Shown here one piece after another: positions 22,178 through 32,298 of a stretch of DNA of 37,473 nt (the stretch's first letter is position 1; every line of letters starts with the position of its first letter). The notes under the pieces were generated by a model. The model was given only the letters and a program-made list of their open reading frames with translations. It ran no database searches and was not told the DNA's origin. This DNA is from an uncultured Actinomycetes bacterium. Lineage in GTDB: Bacteria; Actinomycetota; CADDZG01; WHSQ01. The stretch is from the NCBI GenBank assembly GCA_937863385.1, contig CALMBW010000013.1, positions 1 through 37,473 of the forward strand, read 5' to 3'. Made by a program: the position numbers and the translations under genes.

Positions 22178-23593
22178 CTAGGTCAGGAAGTCCCGGACGT
22201 AGAAGATCCCGAAGTAAACGACGAACGCAGCCGCCGCAACCCACATCATCGGCCGGACCTCGTTCGACTTGCCACGACTCAACTTGATGAATGCGTACGA
22301 GACGAAGCCGGCCCCGATCCCGTTCGTGATGGAGTAGGTGAACGGCATGACGATCATCGTCAAGAAGGCCGGGATCGCGATCTCCAGGTCTGCGAAATCG
22401 ATCTCCTTGATGGCCGTCATCATCAAGAAACCGACCAACACTAGGGCCGGTGCAGCAGCTTGGATCGGGATGATCTCGGCCAACGGCGCTAGGAAGATCG
22501 ACAAGAGGAAGAGACCGCCGGTAACGACGGCCGTTAGCCCTGTCCGGCCCCCTGCGGCGATACCGGACGCGCTTTCGATGTAAGTCGTGTTCGACGATGC
22601 CGAGAAGGCACCACCCACGGCAGCAGCCGCCGAATCGACGTACAGAACCCGGTCGATGCCGGGAAGCCTTCCCTGGTCGTCGAGAAGCTCGGCTTCACGT
22701 CCGAGTCCGATCGCGGTGCCCATGGTGTCGAAGAAGTCACTGAGCATCACGGTGAAGACGGCAAGCAGGGCCGGGATGATCCCGAGGGCCGAGAAGAATC
22801 CGAAGGAGAAGTCGCCGATCAACGAGAAGTTGTCGCCGTCGGGGAAATCGACAGGATTCTGCAACCGGGCCGTTTCTCCGAAACCGGTCCCCTCGAGGAA
22901 CAACTCGTTGACGACGATCGCAACAGCAGTCGTCACAAGGATCCCGACCAACAACGACCCGGGTACCTTGCGGATGTAGAGGTAGATGATCAGCAATAGG
23001 CCGATGAGGAAGACACCGACCGGCCATCCAACCAACTCATTGTTCGAGCCCAGTTGCAGCGGAGGAACGGGCAGACCGGTGGTGTTCACGAAACCGGCGT
23101 CCACCAGACCGATGATCGCGATGAAGAGTCCGATCCCGACAGCGATGGCATGTTTCAGGGGGAGTGGGACGGCATCCATCACCGCTTGTCGGAACTTCGT
23201 GAGCACCAATAGGAAGATGACGACACCCTCGACCACGATCACGCCCATGGCCTCTGGCCAGGTCAAGCCTTGAGTGGCAACAAGGGTGAACGCGACGAAC
23301 CCATTGAGACCGAGGCCTGCAGCTATGGCGAAGGGGTAGTTCGACAACGCTCCCATCGCGATCGTCATCAAACCAGCGGCCAGCGCCGTCACCGTTAGGA
23401 CGGCACCTGGAGCAAGAACCGTCCCTTGAGCATCGGGAACCGACAGGATCAAAGGATTGAGGAAGAGGATGTAGGCCATCGTCATGAAAGTGGTGACGCC
23501 TGCCACCACCTCGGTGCGAACTGTCGACCCTCGGTTGCTTATCTGGAAGTAGCCGTCCAGCCCACCCCGCGATGAAGCCATCGACTTCGCCAC
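22178..23593 (-). CDS. NCS2-family purine permease (AzgA/PbuG-like)
   Basis: This 471-residue membrane protein has about 12-14 predicted segments. It begins with GYFQISNRGSTVRTEVVAGVTTFMTMAYILF (spread over residues about 14-45), the AzgA-type N-terminus. GLGLNGFVAFTLV and DFFDTMGTAIGLG are the conserved substrate-site and helix-8 regions, and SSNTTYIESASGIAAGGRTGL is also typical. The family imports guanine, hypoxanthine or adenine with protons. It starts at the GTG at 23593 with GGGGG upstream. The carbamate kinase gene follows after 18 bases. Confidence 0.93.
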   Translation of the reverse strand: MAKSMASSRGGLDGYFQISNRGSTVRTEVVAGVTTFMTMAYILFLNPLILSVPDAQGTVLAPGAVLTVTALAAGLMTIAMGALSNYPFAIAAGLGLNGFVAFTLVATQGLTWPEAMGVIVVEGVVIFLLVLTKFRQAVMDAVPLPLKHAIAVGIGLFIAIIGLVDAGFVNTTGLPVPPLQLGSNNELVGWPVGVFLIGLLLIIYLYIRKVPGSLLVGILVTTAVAIVVNELFLEGTGFGETARLQNPVDFPDGDNFSLIGDFSFGFFSALGIIPALLAVFTVMLSDFFDTMGTAIGLGREAELLDDQGRLPGIDRVLYVDSAAAAVGGAFSASSNTTYIESASGIAAGGRTGLTAVVTGGLFLLSIFLAPLAEIIPIQAAAPALVLVGFLMMTAIKEIDFADLEIAIPAFLTMIVMPFTYSITNGIGAGFVSYAFIKLSRGKSNEVRPMMWVAAAAFVVYFGIFYVRDFLT

Positions 23594-23700
23594 TTGAACC
23601 CCCTATCCGCGAACGAGCACCCGCCCCGAACGGGTGCATCGACTCCAGATTCATACCAAGGCAGGGTCGTCCGGGGAAAGACCGCGGACCGAGAGCGCGA

Positions 23701-23740
23701 GGAAAAGACAGGGGGCCCCGGAAAGACCCAGAGCCCCCTG
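23701..23740 (-). terminator. Rho-independent terminator after the S55 peptidase gene
   Basis: On the minus strand CAGGGGGC (23740-23733) pairs with GCCCCCTG (23716-23709), followed by TCTTTTCC. It begins 15 bases after the peptidase stop at 23756. The rest of 23594-23755 shows no gene. Confidence 0.75.
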
Positions 23741-23755
23741 CCTCATCCCCCCCGG

Positions 23756-25588
23756 CTACCCCTGTGGCGGCTTGCCCTCTTTCACCGGGCCGCTGGTGGC
23801 TGGCCCACCGGAACCCTCGATGATGATCGTGATGTTCCGGCGGCCCGTCACCACCTCGTCCAGGCTCACCAGTTGCTCGGAAAGGAGCCCGCCGCGGCCC
23901 CCATAGAGGTCGACGGACATCTCGTTGCCCTTGGGAGCGGTCTCGAAGCTCTCGATGAGATCGGCGAGGCTTTCGATGTCGTCCTCGCCCGCCGAGCACT
24001 CGGAATACTCGGTGAAACAGTAGTAGTCGTACAAGTAGCGATACTGCTGGCCCGAGATCCGCAGGAAGCCCCGCGTCTTGATCGAGCGGGGCACCTCGAC
24101 CGTGCTTTCGACCACGATGTTAGCGGTCTCGTCGTTGGGCTCGAGTTCGAAGCGCAGGTAGACGGTTCCGCCACGCTCGATGCGCACCCTGCGCCCCGAT
24201 GAATACTCGACACCATCTCCGGAGACTTCGGTCTTGACCAGCTTGTAGCGCTCGATCTCGTCATCCACGGTGGCATCGACATCCACACCCGTGAACTCGA
24301 TATCTTCGAACTGGTTCGCGAACAGGGTGTACAGCTGCAACTCCAGCTCGAAGAGACTTCCGTAAGCGATGTCGTACTCGTCGGCGAAGACATTCGAACG
24401 TTCGAGCTGCCACGGCTCACCGCTTTCCGTCGTCCCAGTGATCGTCCAGCTGAGTGCCGAGCTCCCCGGCCCGATCTCGTCCCAGGTGAAGTCGATGTTG
24501 GCGAGCATGTGGGACATGGCGATCATCGGCACGAATTCGGACCCGACCACATCGCTGCTCCCGTCTCTGCTGGACGAGCCATCGGCGGTCTGAACCGTGG
24601 AGGTGACGGGGATCGTTGCAGGCCCGGCTCCAAGCAGGGCGCGGATCCCTGCGAAGCGGTCCTGATCGACCGTTCCGATAGACCCGGTCACATTCGCAAG
24701 CTTGTAGGACCCGAACGTGGGGTCGTTCACGATAGCGATGGCCGAAGCTCCGCTACCGCCGGCGGTCGTCTCACCTTGAGGGAAGTAGAAGAAGGGGTGG
24801 CCGAAGGCGAGCACCTTGCCTTCACACACATAGGTGGCAGTCCCAACACCGGCGAAAGAAACGTCTCCGTAGGAAAGGACCGCAGCGAAGTTTCCACCCG
24901 CCTCTACCGGTGCAGCGGCCTGCTGTGGGCTGGCCGATGCAGAAGCGCCGGCATACGGGATCAATGGCAGGTTCTCGCGCTCGATCGCTTCCGAGATCTC
25001 CTGCATCACTCGTGGGCCTGCGCCCGAAACCGAGAGCGGTGTGTTCAACCGCTTCATCGTCGAGGACACGCTTGACGATGACGTGGCGCGTTCGATCATC
25101 CTCACCATCTCGCTATCGAGTGAGACCTTGCGGACCTCTCGGGCGGACGTGGTGGGACGCTCGGCGATATCCAACATGTCTTGCGCCGGTGTCATGCCAC
25201 CGATGGTCGAGGGCCCGTAGCTCAATCCGAATGCGATCGCACCCACCAGCTCCCCGTTGACATACACGGGCGAGCCCGACATCCCGGCCCAGATGCCGCC
25301 CGCAGCCCGGATCGCCAAAGAATCCACATCCACGACGATCAGGTCACGCCCAGGACCGATGCCGTTCTCCATGACGCCGAGGATCTCGGCCGTGAATTGC
25401 TCGGGCTCTTCACCCTTGGAAACCGTGTAGCCGATCCCGTTCATGCCCTCTTGGACTTCGTCGACGGGCATCACCGTCGGACAGTCGGCGAGTTGCGCGA
25501 TCGCCGGGGCCGCCGACAGTGCTCCTCCGATGAGGCAAGCCGTCATCACGATCGTTAGCCGCCGATAGACGACCCTTGCATCCTTCAA
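23756..25588 (-). CDS. Exported SpoIVB-type serine peptidase (S55) domain protein
   Basis: A 610-residue protein with a signal peptide (about 1-32, ending APAIAQ). The S55 region follows: MPVDEVQEGMNGIGYTVS, a PDZ-like portion, and GIWAGMSGSPVYVNGELVGA, whose Ser in GMSGSPV (about 104-106) is the nucleophile region in SpoIVB. The remaining two thirds contain VCEGKVLAFGHPFFYFPQGE, also conserved in non-sporulating relatives, and beta-rich sequence to the end. SpoIVB cleaves a sporulation regulator in Bacillus; the actinobacterial relatives have no known target. The TTG start at 25588 is chosen because GAAGGGGG lies upstream and the signal peptide follows directly. Transcription ends at the hairpin at 23701-23740. 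It is divergent from isocitrate dehydrogenase. Confidence 0.85.
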   Translation of the reverse strand: MKDARVVYRRLTIVMTACLIGGALSAAPAIAQLADCPTVMPVDEVQEGMNGIGYTVSKGEEPEQFTAEILGVMENGIGPGRDLIVVDVDSLAIRAAGGIWAGMSGSPVYVNGELVGAIAFGLSYGPSTIGGMTPAQDMLDIAERPTTSAREVRKVSLDSEMVRMIERATSSSSVSSTMKRLNTPLSVSGAGPRVMQEISEAIERENLPLIPYAGASASASPQQAAAPVEAGGNFAAVLSYGDVSFAGVGTATYVCEGKVLAFGHPFFYFPQGETTAGGSGASAIAIVNDPTFGSYKLANVTGSIGTVDQDRFAGIRALLGAGPATIPVTSTVQTADGSSSRDGSSDVVGSEFVPMIAMSHMLANIDFTWDEIGPGSSALSWTITGTTESGEPWQLERSNVFADEYDIAYGSLFELELQLYTLFANQFEDIEFTGVDVDATVDDEIERYKLVKTEVSGDGVEYSSGRRVRIERGGTVYLRFELEPNDETANIVVESTVEVPRSIKTRGFLRISGQQYRYLYDYYCFTEYSECSAGEDDIESLADLIESFETAPKGNEMSVDLYGGRGGLLSEQLVSLDEVVTGRRNITIIIEGSGGPATSGPVKEGKPPQG

Positions 25589-25701
25589 CCTCGTACCCCC
25601 TTCTAGCGCCGGGCGCCGGTGCCCGGACGTCCGCTTCCACTGTTGCATCGTCGTGCTTAAGACGGTCTTCGTCCAGAGAAAGTTGCCGGGAGCCGGGGCG
25701 A

Positions 25702-25713
25702 TATCTTGTTGGC
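25702..25713 (+). promoter_or_regulatory. Leaderless -10 box for isocitrate dehydrogenase
   Basis: TATCTT (25702-25707) ends six bases before the ATG at 25714; no Shine-Dalgarno sequence precedes the start. Confidence 0.6.
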
Positions 25714-26787
25714 ATGACAACCGTGACCCTCATACCAGGAGACGGGATCGGCCCCGAGGTCTCCGAAGCGACCAAGCGCGTGGTCGATTCGCTGGGGGCC
25801 GGGATCGAATGGGAGGAGCACACCGCCGGAGCGGGCGCGATCGAAAGTCACGGTGACCCTCTCCCAGATCACGTCCTCGAATCGATCCGGCGCAACAAAG
25901 TGGCGATCAAGGGTCCCGTGACGACACCGGTAGGGACCGGCTTCAGGTCGATCAACGTCGCCTTGCGGCAAGAGCTCGACCTATTCGCCTCGGTCCGGCC
26001 ATGCCACCTTTTCCCCGGAGTTCCCTCACGTTTCGAGGGCATCGACATCGTCGTCGTACGCGAGAACACCGAGGATCTCTACGAAGGCATCGAGTTCGAG
26101 ATGGGGTCGCCCGAGCTCGAGAAGCTCCGCGGCTATATCAAGTACATGCACAACTTCCCCATCCGGGCCGACGCCGGCGTCTCGGTGAAACCGATCTCCG
26201 TTGGTGCAACAAAGGCCATCACCGAGTTCGCCTTCGAGTACGCCAAACGTCACCGCCGGCGCAAGGTGACCCTCGGGCACAAGGCCAACATCATGAAGCA
26301 CTCCGACGGCGTGTGGTTGGCCTCGGGTCAAGAGATGGCGTCACAGTACAGGGACGTCGGTTTCGAGGAGATGCAGGTCGACGAGATGGCGATGTGGCTG
26401 GCGTGGCATCCCCAAGACCTAGATGTCGTCGTGCTTCCCAACCTCTACGGCGACATCATCTCGGATCTGTGTGCAGGACTGATCGGGGGGCTGGGCGTGG
26501 CACCCGGCATGAACATCGGAAAGGATTACGCCGTTTTCGAACCCACGCACGGCAGCGCACCCGACATCGCCGGGCAGAACATCGCCAACCCGATCGCCAT
26601 GATCCTTTCGGCCGGTTTGATGCTGCGGCACCTCAATCTCGATGCAGCCGCGGACAACCTCGAGGGGGCCGTCGCAGCAGTGCTGGCCGAAGGCAAGGTT
26701 CGCCCTCCCGACCTGAAACCGTACGGCGAGCCCGCAAAGACCTCCGAAGTGGCCGACGCCATCATCGGACAGTTGAGTACTGGTTGA
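25714..26787 (+). CDS. NAD-type isocitrate dehydrogenase (IDH/IMDH family)
   Basis: A 357-residue beta-decarboxylating dehydrogenase. It has LIPGDGIGPEV at the start, KGPVTTPVGTGFRSINVALRQ with the substrate-binding Ser/Asn of isocitrate enzymes, and DLFASVRP, VRENTEDLYEGIE, VLPNLYGDIISDL and EPTHGSAPDIAGQ. The SxN-xx-LR motif separates it from 3-isopropylmalate dehydrogenases. It converts isocitrate to 2-oxoglutarate in the citrate cycle, most like the NAD-dependent homo-oligomeric type. It starts at the ATG at 25714 with a leaderless box. The stop TGA overlaps the TTG start of the next gene. Related dicarboxylic acid dehydrogenases cannot be wholly excluded. Confidence 0.9.
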   Translation: MTTVTLIPGDGIGPEVSEATKRVVDSLGAGIEWEEHTAGAGAIESHGDPLPDHVLESIRRNKVAIKGPVTTPVGTGFRSINVALRQELDLFASVRPCHLFPGVPSRFEGIDIVVVRENTEDLYEGIEFEMGSPELEKLRGYIKYMHNFPIRADAGVSVKPISVGATKAITEFAFEYAKRHRRRKVTLGHKANIMKHSDGVWLASGQEMASQYRDVGFEEMQVDEMAMWLAWHPQDLDVVVLPNLYGDIISDLCAGLIGGLGVAPGMNIGKDYAVFEPTHGSAPDIAGQNIANPIAMILSAGLMLRHLNLDAAADNLEGAVAAVLAEGKVRPPDLKPYGEPAKTSEVADAIIGQLSTG

Positions 26788-27554
26788 GCAACGAACGAAG
26801 AGAGCGCATCCGTTCCTTCGCTACGTACATGGAACACGCGATGGCTCAAGAGACCATCACATGGGAACACGGGGTGGCTCACTTCCATTCGCTCTACCCG
26901 TCCAAGTACGCCTTGAACTACCTCCGTCTCGACGATCCGGGCACCCTGACGGTCGACGAGCTGATCGCCCACTGCGAAGCCATCATGCGACCTCGCAACC
27001 TGGGACACCGGCGTGTGAATGGATGGGGACCGGATGGGGGTCCTTTCTACGAAGAGATGGGTGAGAAGAGCTGGAACCGAGATCGGTTGATCGTGATGGC
27101 TCACGACACTGAGATACGAACCCGGCCCATCGTCGATGTCGTCGAGCTTCCCTTCGACGAGCTCAAGCCGGCGATGGTGGCCTTCGATACCTCCGAGGAT
27201 CGGAACCCGACGGAAGTTGCCGTTGAGCTGGTGGAGAGCCGGACGGCGGTGATCGAAGCGGTCGATACCACCTTCCTTGCTGCTCGGATCGGGGATGCGA
27301 TCGGTGGTTGGTGCGAGCTCTACGTGCGCGACGACGTTGCCCAGGTCGAGAACGTCATGACCTTTCCGGACTACCGCAACCGCGGCGTGGCGTCCTCGGT
27401 AGTCAACGAAGCGTTGCGCCGCGCCTACACCGGTGGGGCCGAGATCGTCTTCCTCTTCGCCGACTCCGACGACTGGCCCAAGGAGCTGTACGAGAAGCTC
27501 GGATTCACCATCGTCGATCACTTCTGGGAGTACACCCAGCCGAACGACTCCTGA
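26784..27554 (+). CDS. GNAT-family acetyltransferase
   Basis: This 256-residue protein ends with a GNAT domain (about 150-250): VENVMTFPDYRNRGVASSVVNEALRRA is its acetyl-CoA binding region (R-N-R-G-V-A loop) and ELYEKLGFTIVDHFWEY is the usual C-terminal strand. The first 140 residues are an N-terminal extension or a second, degenerate GNAT half. The target is unknown. The TTG at 26784 overlaps the isocitrate dehydrogenase stop (TTGA) and gives a plausible N-terminal helix. An ATG at 26829 or 26841 is an alternative start, but none has a good ribosome binding site. Co-transcription with isocitrate dehydrogenase is likely. Confidence 0.8.
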   Translation: MSNERRERIRSFATYMEHAMAQETITWEHGVAHFHSLYPSKYALNYLRLDDPGTLTVDELIAHCEAIMRPRNLGHRRVNGWGPDGGPFYEEMGEKSWNRDRLIVMAHDTEIRTRPIVDVVELPFDELKPAMVAFDTSEDRNPTEVAVELVESRTAVIEAVDTTFLAARIGDAIGGWCELYVRDDVAQVENVMTFPDYRNRGVASSVVNEALRRAYTGGAEIVFLFADSDDWPKELYEKLGFTIVDHFWEYTQPNDS

Positions 27555-27576
27555 GCCGCTTCCGGTTTCGGGTGGG

Positions 27577-28815
<1,239 letters not shown>

Positions 28816-28831
28816 GGGTGGGCGTGGGACG

Positions 28832-29842
28832 ATGGGGCGCATGGCACGCCGCTATCCGGAACTTGTCGATGGTTTCGGCAGGACCGCGAGCGATCTGCGG
28901 ATCTCCATCACCGACCGGTGCAACTTCAGATGCCGCTATTGCATGCCACCCGAGGGTATGCCGTGGATGCCCAAGGATCAGCTTCTCTCCTACGAGGAGC
29001 TAACCCGCCTGACCTCGATCCTCGTGGACTCGGGCGTCAGGTCACTGAAGGTGACCGGGGGTGAGCCGCTCGTCCGCCATGACGTCCCCACCTTCGTGCG
29101 GTTGCTCCGGGCCCTGAGGGCCGATCTGGACATCTCCTTGACGACGAATGGGTACCTTCTCGCACAGCAGGCGGCCGAGCTCGCGTCGGCCGGTCTTGAC
29201 CGTGTAACGGTTTCATGCGACTCCTTGATCAAGCACCGCTTCGCCGAGATGACGCTGCGCGATGCCTTCGATGAAGTCATGAAGGGTCTTCATGTTGCGG
29301 CCGAAGAAGGACTGGGACCGGTCAAGCTCAACACGGTCGTCATCGAAGGCGTCAACGACGACGAGATAACGGCGTTCGCGGAGCTGGCGAGAACCACCGG
29401 ATTCGAGGTCCGTTTCATCGAGTACATGCCGCTCGACGCGCAGCAAGCTTGGGATCGAACAAAGGTCATCGCAGGGGCTGCGATCATCGAGGCGGTCGCC
29501 GAGAGGTACCCTCTGATCGCGGACGCTCACCAAGCCCCCGAACCGGCGACCTCTTTCCGATTCGCCGACGGCGCGCCCGGACGGATCGGGGTCATCCCTT
29601 CGGTTACGCAGCCTTTCTGCTCGACCTGCGACCGGCTGCGCCTGACCGCAGATGGGCAGTTACGGGCGTGTCTGTTCTCTCTAGAAGAGACGGACCTCCG
29701 CGGCCCCCTCAGACAGGGGGCCGCGGACGACGACCTCGCGGAGCTCGCTCGATCGTGCGTTGCAGCGAAATGGGCCGGACACAACATCGGCAGTCCTTCG
29801 TTCCGCCAACCGTCCAGATCGATGTCGATGATCGGCGGCTGA
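28832..29842 (+). CDS. moaA: GTP 3',8-cyclase MoaA (molybdenum cofactor step 1)
   Basis: This 336-residue radical SAM enzyme has the first cluster in SITDRCNFRCRYCMPPEG (CxxxCxxC, about residues 30-37), the SAM motif VTGGEPL and the second cluster's cysteines in FCSTCDRLRLTADGQLRAC. It turns GTP into 3',8-cyclo-GTP, which MoaC converts to cyclic pyranopterin monophosphate. It ends SMSMIGG, with the GG tail used by MoaA. The start is the ATG at 28832 or the ATG at 28841; the upstream GGGGGTGGG could be the ribosome binding site. Its stop overlaps the moaE start (TGATG). No moaC or moaD is seen in this window. Confidence 0.95.
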   Translation: MGRMARRYPELVDGFGRTASDLRISITDRCNFRCRYCMPPEGMPWMPKDQLLSYEELTRLTSILVDSGVRSLKVTGGEPLVRHDVPTFVRLLRALRADLDISLTTNGYLLAQQAAELASAGLDRVTVSCDSLIKHRFAEMTLRDAFDEVMKGLHVAAEEGLGPVKLNTVVIEGVNDDEITAFAELARTTGFEVRFIEYMPLDAQQAWDRTKVIAGAAIIEAVAERYPLIADAHQAPEPATSFRFADGAPGRIGVIPSVTQPFCSTCDRLRLTADGQLRACLFSLEETDLRGPLRQGAADDDLAELARSCVAAKWAGHNIGSPSFRQPSRSMSMIGG

Positions 29843-30267
29843 TGGTCGAGACGAGCTTGAGCTCCGAGCCACTAGACACTGCTGCGCTTGTCGCCCGAGC
29901 TTCCGATCCTTCCTGTGGGGCCGTGGCGGTGTTCCTTGGAACGGTGCGCGAAACCAGCACCACCACCGATGATGCCCTGGTGGTCGCACTCGAATACGAG
30001 GCGGCCGAGGACCTGGCGGCAAGCACGCTGGAGCAGATCTGTGAGCGAGCCACAGAACGATTCGGACTCGTTCGCGCGGTTGCTATCCACCGGGTCGGAC
30101 GCTGTGACCTCGGTGAGCCAACGGTTGCCATCGCCTGCTCGTCGCCCCACCGCGGCCAAGCGCTCGACGGATGCCGCTTCATCATCGAGGCCATCAAGGT
30201 GGAGGTTCCGATCTTCAAGAAGGAGATCTACACGGACGGCTCTACCTGGGTAGGCCAGGGAAGCTAG
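29842..30267 (+). CDS. moaE: Molybdopterin synthase catalytic subunit MoaE
   Basis: The product has 141 residues. Family motifs are AVAVFLGTVRETS, VVALEYEAAED, HRVGRCDLGEPTVAIACSSPHR and the C-terminal EAIKVEVPIFKKEIYTDG, whose lysines take part in catalysis. With the sulfur carrier MoaD it puts the dithiolene sulfurs into the pyranopterin. The ATG at 29842 overlaps the moaA stop by one base, so translation is coupled. The separate small subunit MoaD must be encoded elsewhere. Confidence 0.95.
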   Translation: MVETSLSSEPLDTAALVARASDPSCGAVAVFLGTVRETSTTTDDALVVALEYEAAEDLAASTLEQICERATERFGLVRAVAIHRVGRCDLGEPTVAIACSSPHRGQALDGCRFIIEAIKVEVPIFKKEIYTDGSTWVGQGS

Positions 30268-30330
30268 CGCGGCCGAACCAGCCGGGCGGCGCTAGCCTGG
30301 CAGAAACTGCCCCAGACAGGAGGATCCCCT

Positions 30331-31743
30331 TTGACAGATCTCGCCTTCGTGCCCGCCGTCGAACAAGCGCGGATGGTGCGCGACAAAGAGGTGTCGCCGG
30401 TCGAGCTCGTAGACCTGTACCTGGCGCGCATCGAGAAGTACGACGGCGAGATCAACGCTTACGTCACGGTGGCCGCCGACCAAGCACGCGAACAAGCGGT
30501 TAAGGCCGAACAGCAGGTGATCGACGGTGAAGAGTTGGGACCCTTCCACGGGGTTCCGATCCCGATCAAGGATCTCTTCGAAACCAAAGGGATCAAGACG
30601 ACGTTCTCGTGTCGCGCTCTGGCGGATCTCGTACCCGATCAAGACGACAACGTCGTAGTCAAGATCAAGCAAGCCGGTGCGATCGTCATCGGCAAGACCA
30701 ACACATCTGAGTTCGGTTCCGTGCCGATGACCGAATCCCAACTCAACGGGATCACTCGCAACCCCTGGGATCACGATGTGACCGCAGGGGGATCAAGTGG
30801 TGGAGCAGCGGCGGCCGTCGCGGCCGGGCTTGCGCCGGTAGCGCAAGGCTCCGACGGCGGGGGGTCGATCCGAGTGCCGGCTTCTTGCTGTGGGTTGTTC
30901 GGATTGAAACCATCGCGCGGCCGCATCTCTGCGGGGCCCCGGCTGGGCGAGCATTGGCATGGCTTCTCGACCTCGGGCGCCTTGGGTCACACCGTGACGG
31001 ACGTGGCCGCGTTGATCGATGTGATGTGCGGCTACATGACGGGCGACCCGTATTCGGCCCCCACACCCGATCGCCCGTTCGTGCAAGAGGTGGGAACGGA
31101 TCCGGGAAAGCTTCGGATCGGATTCACGAGCAAGAGCCCGAACGAGCTCGACGTACACCCCGATTGTCTGGAGGCACTCGATTCTGCAGCCAAGCTGCTC
31201 GACAGTCTCGGCCACGAGGTGCTCGAAGCCGAGCCTGCCACCTGGGTCGACCAGTCCCTGCAGCCGCACTTCGTCCAGCTGATCTCGACCGGCACCGCCG
31301 TGCTGGACTTCCTCCCCCACGACCAGCTCGAGCCCCTGAACCGCTACCTCGTCGAAAGCGCTCGCCAGATCGATTCGACAACGCACATCCAAGCACTGCT
31401 GGCCATGCACCAGTGGACGCGACAGGTCTGCTCATGGTGGGAAGATTTCGACATCCTTCTGACTCCGACCACGGCGCTGCCGCCCGTTCGCAACGGCTGG
31501 GTCTTCTCCGACGACGACCCCTTCATGGCACTGGTTCGGTCGGGCCAGTTCATCCCCTTCACCCCAGCACTGAACGTGACCGGCCAGCCCGCGGCCTCGG
31601 TCCCCCTGCACCGCAACGCCCAGGGTTTGCCGATCGGTATCCAGATCGTGGGGGGCCCATACCGCGACGACCTCGTCGTAAGGCTCGCCGCGCAGCTTGA
31701 AGAGGCATCTCCCTGGGCAAGAAGCCACCCAGAGATGCCATGA
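30331..31743 (+). CDS. Amidase signature family enzyme
   Basis: A 470-residue protein with the Ser-cisSer-Lys triad of the family. The lysine is in [10 protein letters not shown], the middle serine in [16 protein letters not shown] and the nucleophile in [22 protein letters not shown]. It hydrolyses a carboxylic amide; glutamyl-tRNA amidotransferase subunit A shares the fold, but no gatB or gatC lies beside it and the N-terminus is that of a free amidase. It starts at the TTG at 30331, with AGGAGGA six bases upstream. The end overlaps the first possible start of mogA (ATGA). Its link to the cofactor genes is positional only. Confidence 0.9.
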   Translation: MTDLAFVPAVEQARMVRDKEVSPVELVDLYLARIEKYDGEINAYVTVAADQAREQAVKAEQQVIDGEELGPFHGVPIPIKDLFETKGIKTTFSCRALADLVPDQDDNVVVKIKQAGAIVIGKTNTSEFGSVPMTESQLNGITRNPWDHDVTAGGSSGGAAAAVAAGLAPVAQGSDGGGSIRVPASCCGLFGLKPSRGRISAGPRLGEHWHGFSTSGALGHTVTDVAALIDVMCGYMTGDPYSAPTPDRPFVQEVGTDPGKLRIGFTSKSPNELDVHPDCLEALDSAAKLLDSLGHEVLEAEPATWVDQSLQPHFVQLISTGTAVLDFLPHDQLEPLNRYLVESARQIDSTTHIQALLAMHQWTRQVCSWWEDFDILLTPTTALPPVRNGWVFSDDDPFMALVRSGQFIPFTPALNVTGQPAASVPLHRNAQGLPIGIQIVGGPYRDDLVVRLAAQLEEASPWARSHPEMP

Positions 31744-31760
31744 GCTCCGAAGGAACAGAT

Positions 31761-32264
31761 ATGAAGTTTTCTGCCGCTGTGGTGACGATCAGCGACTCCG
31801 TGACGGCCGGGACCCGGTCCGACGACTCAGGTAGCGTCGCCGAGAAGCTGCTTCGGATGAATGGCTACCACCTGGAGCGACGGCAGGTGGTCGCCGACGA
31901 CTACGCAGCGATCGCTGCCAAGCTGCAAGAGATCTCGCAAGCTCGGATAGATCTGTTGGTTACCACGGGGGGTACCGGGTTCGGCCCCCGGGACATCACG
32001 CCCGAGGCCACACGGTCCATCATCGAACGTGAAGCGCCTGGATTGATGGAGCTAGCCCGGGCCAGTGGTCTGACGAAGACTCCGATGGCCGCTCTATCGC
32101 GCGGCGTCGCCGGGACACTACGCAACACCTTGATCGTCAACCTGCCGGGAAGCCCCAAGGGAGTGAAGGAAAGTCTGGAAGCGCTACTTCCGGTACTCGG
32201 CCATGCCTTGGAGACGATCCAGGGTCACACGGCGCACGAAGGAGACCAACCTCCGAGCAAGTAG
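31761..32264 (+). CDS. mogA: Molybdopterin adenylyltransferase-type protein (MogA/MoaB)
   Basis: This 167-residue MoCF-domain protein has the N-terminal [20 protein letters not shown] and the loop [17 protein letters not shown] that binds molybdopterin, then [19 protein letters not shown]. It adenylates molybdopterin before metal insertion. The start is placed at the ATG at 31761, because GAAGGA lies six bases upstream and the family's first strand begins directly. An in-frame ATG at 31740 overlapping the amidase stop (ATGA) would add seven residues. It reads into acs after 34 bases. Confidence 0.92.
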   Translation: MKFSAAVVTISDSVTAGTRSDDSGSVAEKLLRMNGYHLERRQVVADDYAAIAAKLQEISQARIDLLVTTGGTGFGPRDITPEATRSIIEREAPGLMELARASGLTKTPMAALSRGVAGTLRNTLIVNLPGSPKGVKESLEALLPVLGHALETIQGHTAHEGDQPPSK

Positions 32265-32298
32265 GTTTGAGCTCTCGCCAAACCAAGGGGGGTTCTCA

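Noticed and set aside
26526-27521. Long minus-strand open frame (331 codons)
   Set aside because: It is antisense to the end of isocitrate dehydrogenase and the GNAT gene, with no recognisable motif.
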